Shown here: positions 1 through 4,922 of the stretch, piece by piece
How positions within the stretch are numbered: position 1 is the stretch's first letter
Layout of the letters: each line of letters starts with the position of its first letter
Assembly: GCA_946544695.1 (NCBI GenBank)
Contig: CAMNMO010000108.1
Coordinates: 1-8,438, forward strand
Direction of reading: 5' to 3'
DNA: 8,438 bases
DNA from: an uncultured Ruminococcus sp.
GTDB lineage: Bacteria; Bacillota; Clostridia; Oscillospirales; Ruminococcaceae
The notes under the pieces: model-generated
Told to the model about the DNA's origin: nothing
The model's database searches: none
The model's input: the letters and a program-made list of their open reading frames with translations, nothing else
Made by a program: the position numbers and the translations under genes

Positions 1-1093
1 CGTAGCCCGTCTGTTCCATCTGCTTTATGGCATCACGGTATTTTGCAAAGCGTTTGCGTATCTCCACAAGCTCCAGTATCCTCGGCAGAAGTTCGTTCTC
101 GCCCTTTATCTCAAGACCTGTCGCTTCGCCTATCACACGGTAGAAAAGGTCGCTGTAAAGTCTCGCTTCGATGACAGCCGAACCGCTGCCCGCATCTATG
201 GACTTCACCGTGCAGTCTTCCACATACTCACAGCCGCCTATGACCTTTGCACAGTCAGCCAGCTGCCGCAGTGTCTGCACGCCCTCAGCCGCTTCACGAA
301 TGTGGCTGAACACCGATTCTTTCAGCCAGTGCCCTTTACCGAGAGTGTTCACCCATTCGGGCATAGATATGCCTATCTCACGCACAGGGAAAGAATAAAG
401 CACCCCCGACATTATCCCCCTTATGTCATCTTCGTCCAGTTCAAGGCAGTTTACAGCCATTACTTCAGTGCCGTATTTCTCACTGAGCTTTGCACACAGT
501 TCCCTTGTGCGTGCGCTTTTAGGTTCAGCTGAATTCATCAGCACCACAAAGGGCTTGTCGATGGCTTTCAGTTCACTGATGACCCGCTCCTCGGCTTCTT
601 CGTATTCATCACGGGGCAGGTCAGTGAATGAACCGTCAGCGGTTATCACCAGCCCGATAGTAGAATGTTCGGTTATCACCTTGCGGGTACCGACCTCTGC
701 CGCCATGTTGAAGGGTATCTCTGTATCGAACCAGGGAGTCATCACCATGCGGGGCGCTTCTTCTTCAATGTAGCCCTGTGCTGACGGAATGATGTATCCC
801 ACGCAGTCTATCAGTCTCACACTGAACTGCGCACCGCCGTCAAGGGTGATATCCACCGCTTCCTCGGGTATGAATTTCGGTTCGGTTGTCATTATGGTGC
901 GCCCGCCCGCCGACTGCGGAAGTTCGTCCTGCGCACGTTCACGGCGGTACTCGCTGCCGATGTTGGGTATCACCAGCTTTTCCATGAACTGTTTTATAAA
1001 AGTGGACTTGCCCGTTCTCACAGGTCCTGCCACGCCGATGTATATATCACCGCCTGTTCTTCGGGCGATGTCGTTATAGATATCGTTTGTCAC
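1..1093 (-). CDS. spoIVA: Stage IV sporulation protein A, spore-coat basement ATPase (3' end beyond window)
   Basis: SpoIVA is the ATP-hydrolysing structural protein that polymerises on the outer forespore membrane and forms the platform for spore-coat assembly; it is made in the mother cell. The visible part covers 364 codons of a family usually near 490 residues, so the C-terminal quarter lies outside the window. The Walker A motif GPVRTGKST sits at residues 23-31 (Lys29). It is followed by GRTIMTTEP with the sensor-type threonines 69-70 and by LIDCVGY with Asp96. These match the ATPase positions known in Bacillus SpoIVA, shifted by one. The start is GTG at 1091-1093, chosen because AGGAGGA (1101-1107) lies 7 bases upstream and the protein then begins at the family's usual N-terminus (TNDIYNDIARRTGGDIYIG). 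It lies 58 bases after the sipL-like gene and is probably co-transcribed with it. Identification is secure. Confidence 0.97.
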   Translation of the reverse strand, partial: MTNDIYNDIARRTGGDIYIGVAGPVRTGKSTFIKQFMEKLVIPNIGSEYRRERAQDELPQSAGGRTIMTTEPKFIPEEAVDITLDGGAQFSVRLIDCVGYIIPSAQGYIEEEAPRMVMTPWFDTEIPFNMAAEVGTRKVITEHSTIGLVITADGSFTDLPRDEYEEAEERVISELKAIDKPFVVLMNSAEPKSARTRELCAKLSEKYGTEVMAVNCLELDEDDIRGIMSGVLYSFPVREIGISMPEWVNTLGKGHWLKESVFSHIREAAEGVQTLRQLADCAKVIGGCEYVEDCTVKSIDAGSGSAVIEARLYSDLFYRVIGEATGLEIKGENELLPRILELVEIRKRFAKYRDAIKQMEQTGY

Positions 1094-1100
1094 GCTGTTT

Positions 1101-1107
1101 TCCTCCT
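1101..1107 (-). promoter_or_regulatory. Ribosome binding site of spoIVA, fixing its GTG start
   Basis: On the minus strand this reads AGGAGGA, 7 bases before the GTG at 1091-1093. It decides in favour of a GTG start, since no ATG at the right place gives the expected SpoIVA N-terminus. I see no convincing promoter in the 58 bases between the two sporulation genes. Confidence 0.85.
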
Positions 1108-1151
1108 GTGGTATGTTCTTGCTTATTATGGTCGTCCGTATCGCACAGCGC

Positions 1152-2705
1152 TCACCTGTTGTTGGCAGATGAACGTATAACTATCATCTTCCCGCAGCCA
1201 AGCCTGCTGTCATCTGTCAGTTCGTTGTCCTCCATCACAGCTTCCACCGAAGTGTGATAGCGTTTTGCTATGTCCCAGAGATCCTCGTTCTCACCGCACC
1301 TGCACAGTCTCAGGGCGCAGCTGTTGTCTCTGTTTATCCTGCTTTCTTCATCTGTCTTTATGCTGCCCACAAGCCTTACCGTGCCGCCGCTCAATGTCAT
1401 GCACTCTATGCGAACATCTGCCCTTATACGTATGCTGCCGCCTTCACCCAGATAATACGAACAGCCCGTGACTTCAGCGCTTGCAGCTGTCAGCTTTGCA
1501 CAGTCAGGAAGTTCGGTCTCGGCTTCGTAAACACACTGTCCCTCGCAGCAGAATATCCCGCCTTCGCTTCCCTCGCCCATAACTGCACAGCCCACACTGC
1601 CTGTAAGCTTGTATCTGCCGTTCTCACAGCTGACTGCGGGGCGGCTGCATTCGGCGCAGCAGTCATATATCATGCCGACAGTACCGTCGGGTGCTGTCAG
1701 GGTGCACTCAGCGGCGGCAGTCAGCTTTTTGCAGTCGGTCTGCCCCGCAGATATCTCCACCGTTTCATCGGGACAGCACTCATATTCGGTGGAGAACACA
1801 TCAGTCACACCGACCTCGGTGCCCATCTTTTCAGCAGTGCAGAAAACATTCAGCGCAAGTTCCCATTCAGCGGTCTTTTCCTCACCGCTGCCCGGGATAA
1901 GGCTGCAAGCAGCAGGTGTCACCCTTGCATTGACATTGAAACTCTCGTCAACACCGTCCATATCTATTATCTGGCTAAACGGCAGCGTGAAACGCAGGTC
2001 CTGTACAGTATCCTCGCCCGCCTTGTCTATGCAGGAATAAAGCACCTGAAGTTCGGCTTCGCCCTTTACAGCAAGCTTGCCCGCCACTATGCGGTGTTCG
2101 CTGCGGGTGATGACACAGCCTGTGCGCAGCACTGTACCAACAGCGGGTTTATCCTCGGGCAGAGAAGTCTGCTGAATGACAGTGATCCTTTTGGAAGCGC
2201 ACAGCCTTTTCACAGGGCAGGTGACAGTGCGGCGGCGCAGCTGCACACCGCAGCCGCTGCCATCGGTGACGATGCTTTTTTCCCTTGTGCAGCAGACTTC
2301 GACAGCAGCGCAGACAGTCGCCCGCACATCAAGCCTCCTGCTGCCTTTGGCACGGCAGGAAACATTTCTTGCGGACAAGTCGATGCGGACTTCGGGCGAA
2401 GGGCAGTCATCGGGCAGTTCGACAGAACGTGACAACTCCACTTCCTGTTCGGCGCAGTTGACACGCCTGCTGCCTTCGGTGAGATAAAGCACACGGATAA
2501 CTGCGGTCACACCGAAAGTCAGTTTATCCGCTGAAACGGTCTGTGAATCGGGTCTCGGTGAGACGGTGCATCTCAGCACACGGAACACATCGGGGAAATA
2601 ATCAGGCAGGACGAAGTCACGTTCAAGCGGTATCTCCTCGACCTTATCGACGACCTTTTCCGTAATGCAGACGGTCTTTTTATTGAGAACAAGTTCATTA
2701 CCCAT
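1152..2705 (-). CDS. sipL: SipL/SpoVID-like SPOCS (DUF3794) + LysM spore morphogenetic protein
   Basis: This 517-residue protein has the layout of Clostridioides SipL, the functional counterpart of Bacillus SpoVID: SPOCS (DUF3794) material followed by a C-terminal LysM domain. SPOCS-like segments lie at about residues 22-137 (EIPLERDFVLPDYFPDV) and 157-292 (core KGEAELQVLY at 214-223). The LysM domain occupies about residues 466-517 (GENEDLWDIAKRYHTSVEAV). In that family the protein binds SpoIVA and holds the coat on the forespore surface, and length and domain order fit. The start is ATG 2703-2705, with AGGAGG 9 bases upstream. An in-frame start at 2789 would add 28 unlikely residues, lacks an RBS and would approach the preceding terminator. 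By my count it has 34 cysteines (6.6%), which is unusual. It is followed directly by spoIVA. The SipL role is inferred from architecture and context; another DUF3794 paralogue is possible. Confidence 0.85.
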   Translation of the reverse strand: MGNELVLNKKTVCITEKVVDKVEEIPLERDFVLPDYFPDVFRVLRCTVSPRPDSQTVSADKLTFGVTAVIRVLYLTEGSRRVNCAEQEVELSRSVELPDDCPSPEVRIDLSARNVSCRAKGSRRLDVRATVCAAVEVCCTREKSIVTDGSGCGVQLRRRTVTCPVKRLCASKRITVIQQTSLPEDKPAVGTVLRTGCVITRSEHRIVAGKLAVKGEAELQVLYSCIDKAGEDTVQDLRFTLPFSQIIDMDGVDESFNVNARVTPAACSLIPGSGEEKTAEWELALNVFCTAEKMGTEVGVTDVFSTEYECCPDETVEISAGQTDCKKLTAAAECTLTAPDGTVGMIYDCCAECSRPAVSCENGRYKLTGSVGCAVMGEGSEGGIFCCEGQCVYEAETELPDCAKLTAASAEVTGCSYYLGEGGSIRIRADVRIECMTLSGGTVRLVGSIKTDEESRINRDNSCALRLCRCGENEDLWDIAKRYHTSVEAVMEDNELTDDSRLGCGKMIVIRSSANNR

Positions 2706-2714
2706 AAATATAAA

Positions 2715-2720
2715 CCTCCT
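2715..2720 (-). promoter_or_regulatory. Ribosome binding site of the sipL-like gene
   Basis: AGGAGG on the minus strand, 9 bases before ATG 2703-2705. It selects the 517-residue start over the longer open frame that begins at 2789. Confidence 0.85.
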
Positions 2721-2723
2721 AAC

Positions 2724-2753
2724 ATCTGATGGGTCTGCTAAGACATAATATGC
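2724..2753 (-). promoter_or_regulatory. Candidate sporulation (sigma-E type) promoter for sipL-spoIVA
   Basis: Between the ispF terminator and the sipL RBS the minus strand contains GCATATTATG (2744-2753). Two readings are possible. CATATTAT (2745-2752) matches the sigma-E -10 consensus CATACANT at 5 of 7 fixed positions, but lacks a good -35. Alternatively GCATATT (2747-2753) is a good sigma-E -35, followed after 15 bases by the weaker -10 CATCAGAT (2724-2731). The second reading would start transcription inside the RBS, so the first is easier to accept. No clear vegetative promoter is visible. A mother-cell promoter is expected from the biology; exact placement is uncertain. Confidence 0.3.
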
Positions 2754-2794
2754 AGGCAGGTGACGGGATAGAACGGGAAGTTTTTTCAAAGCAC

Positions 2795-2829
2795 AAAAAA
2801 GGGCAGCCGCACGTTTTTGTGCGCTGCCC
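2795..2829 (-). terminator. Intrinsic terminator after ispF
   Basis: The arms GGGCAG-CGCAC and GTGCG-CTGCCC (2801-2829) form an 11-bp G+C-rich stem with one bulged base and a 6-base loop. Read on the minus strand the stem is followed at once by six T (2795-2800). It lies about 30 bases past the ispF stop and separates the pheA-ispF unit from the sporulation unit. On the plus strand the stem is followed only by GCTTTTG, so termination in that direction would be weaker. Confidence 0.9.
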
Positions 2830-2860
2830 GCTTTTGTTATGCCGTAAAAGCCCGAGGTCT

Positions 2861-3334
2861 TTACACTTCTTCCAGCAAGACCACTGCTGTGGCTGATATG
2901 CCAAGTCCCTCACCTGTAAAGCCAAGTCTCTCCTCAGTCGTCGCCTTTATGGATATCTGCCCTATGTCGCAGCCCATAGTCTCGGCTATGTTGCTGCGCA
3001 TCTGCATGATATATGGCGCAAGCTTAGGTGCCTGACAGCATATCGTCATGTCTGCATTGCTGAATACATAGTCGCTGTCATCTACCATCTCGCATACCTT
3101 ATCAAGCAGTTTCAGGCTGTCTGCGCCCTTGTACTCGGGGTCGGTATCGGGGAAATGCTGCCCTATATCACCCAGCGCCAGCGCACCCAGCAGTGCGTCC
3201 ATAAGCGCATGCACCAGCACATCAGCATCTGAATGACCGTCAAGACCCTTGCTGTAAGGTATCTCAACGCCGCCCATTATCAGCTTCCTGCCTTCGGTCA
3301 GTCTGTGTACGTCATATCCGTGTCCTATCCGCAT
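2861..3334 (-). CDS. ispF: 2-C-methyl-D-erythritol 2,4-cyclodiphosphate synthase
   Basis: IspF converts 4-diphosphocytidyl-2-C-methyl-D-erythritol 2-phosphate to the 2,4-cyclodiphosphate with release of CMP, in the cytosolic MEP pathway to isoprenoids. The 157-residue length is typical. The N-terminal motif RIGHGYDVHRL supplies zinc ligands Asp8 and His10. DGHSDADVLVHALMDALLGA gives His42, the third ligand. The C-terminal signature KATTEERLGFTGEGLGI contains Thr132 and Glu135 of the CDP-binding site. The enzyme is normally a homotrimer. The gene starts 2 bases after the pheA stop and uses an RBS inside the pheA coding end, so the two are translationally coupled. Other MEP genes such as ispD are not in the window. 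Nothing about the protein is unusual. Confidence 0.97.
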   Translation of the reverse strand: MRIGHGYDVHRLTEGRKLIMGGVEIPYSKGLDGHSDADVLVHALMDALLGALALGDIGQHFPDTDPEYKGADSLKLLDKVCEMVDDSDYVFSNADMTICCQAPKLAPYIMQMRSNIAETMGCDIGQISIKATTEERLGFTGEGLGISATAVVLLEEV

Positions 3335-3336
3335 CT

Positions 3337-4449
3337 CTATACCTCCTCATAGTTGCCAAGAAATTTGAAATAACTCAGTTCCTGTTCCAGTTCACTTATC
3401 AGCTTTGCCACCTCGGGCGTGTCTATCGCACCGTGGAAATCCAGATAGAACACCACATCAAAATCTGTGTTAGCTATTGGCATACTCTCTATCATCGAAA
3501 GATTCAGCCCCGCCACCGAGAACTTTGTCAGCAGCCTGTAAAGCGATGACGACTGATGCGGCAGTGCAAGGCACACCGATATGGTGTTCGCATTTGCCGA
3601 CTTGTAGGTCTCCCTCGATATCAGTATGAACTTTGTGTAGTTCTCCTCAGCGTTCTGTATATTTTTCTGAAGTATCTCCAGCCCGCATTCTTCCGCAGCC
3701 TTCTCCGAACATATCGCTGCGAACGGTTCAGCGCTTTCCTTTATGAACTTTGCCGCAAGCGATGTATTTGCATAGCGGTGGGTCTTGAAGCCGTGGCCTC
3801 TTATAAAGTCCGAACACTGCTGCAATCCCTGTTCGTGGGAATACACAGCTTTTATATCCTCCATCTTAGTGCCCGCTTTTACTGCAAGGCAGTGCGAAAT
3901 GCGCAGCTTTGTCCCCGCACATATCTTGAAATCGTACTGCTTCATCAGTTCGTAGGTCTGTGCCACCGAACCCGCTGTCGAATTGACTATGGGCAGTATG
4001 CCGAACTCAGCTTCGCCCTCGCTGACAGCCCTGAAAACGTCCTCAAATTCCTCACGGAACAGCGGTTCAAAGTCATCAAAAAGATTCGAGCATGCAAGGT
4101 GGTTATATGAACCGTTTGTCCCCGGCACTGCCACCGTATGTCTGCCGCTGAGGTCAAGGGGCTTGTACGGCACGCTGTCGGTATCAGCGAAAAACTGCTG
4201 GTACTGCATGCACTTGGAGACGTCCATCATGGTCTGGAAATACACCCTTGTTGCGCCTTTAAGGTCATCGGGCGCATTCTCGGTGACACGGGCGATTATC
4301 TCCTTTTCCCTGTCCTTATGGAACACGGGCAGGTCATTGGCTATCTTGTATTCCGCCACCTGATAGCACAGCCGCATGCGCTTGGTAAACAACTCCTGCA
4401 GCTGCTTGTCCACGTCATTTATCTGAAGTCTTAATTCCTGAAGATCCAT
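3337..4449 (-). CDS. pheA: Bifunctional chorismate mutase / prephenate dehydratase (P-protein)
   Basis: The enzyme makes prephenate from chorismate and dehydrates it to phenylpyruvate, the committed branch to phenylalanine. The 370 residues hold three domains. An AroQ-type chorismate mutase spans about 1-85; Arg7, Arg24, Lys35, Arg47, Glu48, Ser78 and Gln82 align with E. coli active-site residues. The prephenate dehydratase spans about 103-280 (VNSTAGSVAQTYELM, 155-169). An ACT domain spans about 288-365. The dehydratase Thr-Arg-Phe motif reads TKF (272-274). In the ACT domain the usual GALV and ESRP motifs read SSLY and ESMP (321-324), so phenylalanine feedback may be altered. I chose ATG 4447-4449 because it has AAGGA 8 bases upstream and lies below a good promoter. 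A longer open frame up to 4605 crosses that promoter and adds non-homologous sequence. Confidence 0.95.
   Translation of the reverse strand: MDLQELRLQINDVDKQLQELFTKRMRLCYQVAEYKIANDLPVFHKDREKEIIARVTENAPDDLKGATRVYFQTMMDVSKCMQYQQFFADTDSVPYKPLDLSGRHTVAVPGTNGSYNHLACSNLFDDFEPLFREEFEDVFRAVSEGEAEFGILPIVNSTAGSVAQTYELMKQYDFKICAGTKLRISHCLAVKAGTKMEDIKAVYSHEQGLQQCSDFIRGHGFKTHRYANTSLAAKFIKESAEPFAAICSEKAAEECGLEILQKNIQNAEENYTKFILISRETYKSANANTISVCLALPHQSSSLYRLLTKFSVAGLNLSMIESMPIANTDFDVVFYLDFHGAIDTPEVAKLISELEQELSYFKFLGNYEEV
3341..3348 (-). promoter_or_regulatory. ispF ribosome binding site inside the end of pheA
   Basis: The last sense codons of pheA (GAG GAG GTA) form GAGGAGGT on the minus strand, 6 bases before the ispF ATG. 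The pheA stop TAG lies between RBS and ATG. One sequence therefore encodes the PheA C-terminus and initiates IspF, which argues for one transcript and translational coupling. Confidence 0.85.
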
Positions 4450-4457
4450 CTTTATCA

Positions 4458-4462
4458 TCCTT
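4458..4462 (-). promoter_or_regulatory. Ribosome binding site of pheA
   Basis: AAGGA on the minus strand, 8 bases before ATG 4447-4449. Another in-frame ATG at 4456-4458 overlaps this RBS and is therefore a poor start. Confidence 0.7.
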
Positions 4463-4507
4463 ACTGTGAGATTTGCCGCATTTTGCAGGCAGAAAATTCC
4501 TGTTTTT

Positions 4508-4536
4508 ATTTTACCATCTTTTCCGCCGTTTTGCAA
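4508..4536 (-). promoter_or_regulatory. Sigma-A type promoter of pheA-ispF
   Basis: On the minus strand there is a -35 TTGCAA (4531-4536), a 17-base spacer, and a -10 TAAAAT (4508-4513) preceded by TGG, giving an extended -10. Transcription would start near 4501, leaving a leader of about 50 bases. That leader has a small hairpin (4474-4491, arms TGCCtGC and GCGGCA) but no terminator-like or leader-peptide structure that I could see. Confidence 0.65.
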
Positions 4537-4560
4537 TAGTTTTTTTATTAAGGCGGAAAA
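4519..4560. repeat. Inverted repeat flanking the pheA -35 box
   Basis: The arms TTTTCCGCC (4519-4527) and GGCGGAAAA (4552-4560) are perfect 9-base complements separated by 24 bases. The pheA -35 element (4531-4536) lies between them and the left arm lies in the promoter spacer. No T-tract follows the repeat on the minus strand, so it is not a terminator. It could be an operator, or chance in A/T-rich sequence. Confidence 0.45.
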
Positions 4561-4592
4561 AAGCATCTCCCGCTGAACCGCACCGGTAAAAA

Positions 4593-4618
4593 CGTACAAT
4601 GACAAAAAGAGCCTCCTA
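4593..4618 (+). repeat. Left terminal inverted repeat of the IS remnant
   Basis: Starts CGTACAA and pairs, with small gaps, with the reverse complement of 4859-4881. It overlaps the -35 box of the transposase promoter, as is common in IS elements. Confidence 0.6.
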
Positions 4619-4627
4619 TGGTATAAT
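4599..4627 (+). promoter_or_regulatory. Strong plus-strand promoter at the left end of the IS remnant
   Basis: There is a -35 ATGACA (4599-4604, 5 of 6 to consensus), a 17-base spacer and a perfect -10 TATAAT (4622-4627) with a TGG extension. It would start transcription near 4634 and read through the remnant towards the 3' end of pepP, antisense to that gene. It diverges from the pheA promoter. Confidence 0.7.
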
Positions 4628-4642
4628 AGAAACCATAGGAGG
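4612..4642 (+). repeat. Perfect 11-bp inverted repeat masking the IS orfA RBS
   Basis: CCTCCTATGGT (4612-4622) and ACCATAGGAGG (4632-4642) flank a 9-base loop. The right arm contains the AGGAGG RBS (4637-4642) of orfA, 7 bases before its ATG. A transcript entering from outside would carry both arms and fold the RBS away. One started at the element's own promoter (about 4634) would lack the left arm. This resembles the known protection of IS10 and IS50 transposase genes from read-through transcription. Confidence 0.7.
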
Positions 4643-4649
4643 TTTTGTT

Positions 4650-4715
4650 ATGGCAAGAAGTTACAGACACATACAGGAGTATGAAAAAGAGATCTTAATA
4701 TGGAAAACGAGTTAA
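4650..4715 (+). pseudogene. Truncated orfA of an IS3-family transposase
   Basis: The start codon is ATG 4650-4652 with RBS AGGAGG. The first 16 residues, MARSYRHIQEYEKEIL, match the opening of the small helix-turn-helix OrfA proteins of IS3-family elements (about 100 residues). The reading frame then crosses the deletion and stops at TAA 4713-4715 after 21 residues. Promoter and RBS are intact, so a short peptide could still be made, but it lacks the DNA-binding domain and I assign it no function. Confidence 0.65.
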
Positions 4716-4846
4716 TGACGAAGATCAAAACATTTGCCGATGCAAGACGGCTCATTGATGATCACATCTGCTTTTACAATCACCGGCGGATTCAACTCAA
4801 AACAAAACTGACTCCGCTTGAATTGCGAAGCCGGTTCATTGCTTGA
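4700..4846 (+). pseudogene. C-terminal fragment of IS3-family orfB transposase
   Basis: This frame encodes about 48 residues ending at TGA 4844-4846. It reads ENELMTKIKTFADARRLIDD, then HICFYNHRRIQLKTKLTPLE, which is the characteristic C-terminus of IS3-family DDE transposases (in family members, a segment like YIxYYNxxRIQxKLxxLSPxEYR). The catalytic core, including all three acidic residues, is missing. It overlaps the orfA remnant in a different frame. It has no RBS of its own. Confidence 0.75.
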
Positions 4847-4858
4847 TTTGATTTCCCG

Positions 4859-4881
4859 TAGGGGCTTTTTTGTGTTGTACG
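4859..4881 (+). repeat. Right terminal inverted repeat of the IS remnant
   Basis: Reverse complement begins CGTACAACAC and continues AAAAAAGCCCCTA, matching the left end with small gaps. It ends 41 bases from the pepP stop codon. Confidence 0.6.
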
Positions 4882-4922
4882 CACAATGGGGGCGGTTCAG
4901 CCTGTCAGTGCTTTTTGTTTTA

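Larger units (their letters stand above)
4593..4881 (+). mobile_element. Internally deleted IS3-family remnant (289 bp)
   Basis: This element keeps both ends of an insertion sequence but has lost nearly all of its interior. Imperfect terminal inverted repeats begin CGTACAA at 4593 and end TTGTACG at 4881. They continue inward as CAAAAAGAGCCTCCTA against CAAAAAAGCCCCTA with small gaps. Inside are a promoter, an RBS, the first codons of orfA and the last 48 codons of orfB, joined by a deletion near 4690-4709. Intact IS3-family elements are about 1.2-1.5 kb, so over 1 kb is missing and the catalytic DDE residues are gone. I could not fix the exact ends or a convincing target-site duplication. 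A short CCCGTAGGG stem followed by CTTTTTT (4855-4871) may act as a weak terminator. Most of the 473-base gap between pepP and pheA is accounted for by this remnant. Confidence 0.75.

Noticed and set aside
171..1079. Several overlapping plus-strand open frames opposite spoIVA
   Set aside because: They are shadows of spoIVA, whose motifs are unmistakable on the minus strand. Their translations are low-complexity and unrelated to known proteins.
1254..2432. Long plus-strand open frame (392 codons) opposite the sipL-like gene
   Set aside because: It is antisense to a well-supported gene with a strong RBS and recognisable domains. Its translation shows no family features and it has no convincing RBS. 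High G+C codon bias in the real gene explains the open shadow.
2706..2789. Extended N-terminus of the sipL-like protein starting at 2789
   Set aside because: The extra 28 residues do not look like the family start, there is no RBS, and the extension would cover the region where the promoter is expected. ATG 2703-2705 has AGGAGG.
3556..4110. Plus-strand open frame (184 codons) opposite pheA
   Set aside because: It is antisense to conserved prephenate dehydratase and ACT sequence, without RBS or recognisable motif.
4474..4491. Attenuator or T-box in the pheA leader
   Set aside because: The leader is only about 50 bases, with one small hairpin, no T-run, no phenylalanine-rich leader peptide and no T-box consensus.
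4450..4605. Extended N-terminus of PheA starting at 4605
   Set aside because: The extension crosses the pheA promoter and reaches into the IS end. The chorismate mutase domain begins properly at 4449, which has its own RBS.
4588..4885. Target-site duplication flanking the IS remnant
   Set aside because: A possible ACG triplet occurs next to each end, but CGTACAA/TTGTACG belongs to the inverted repeats themselves, so the duplication cannot be separated from the element ends.
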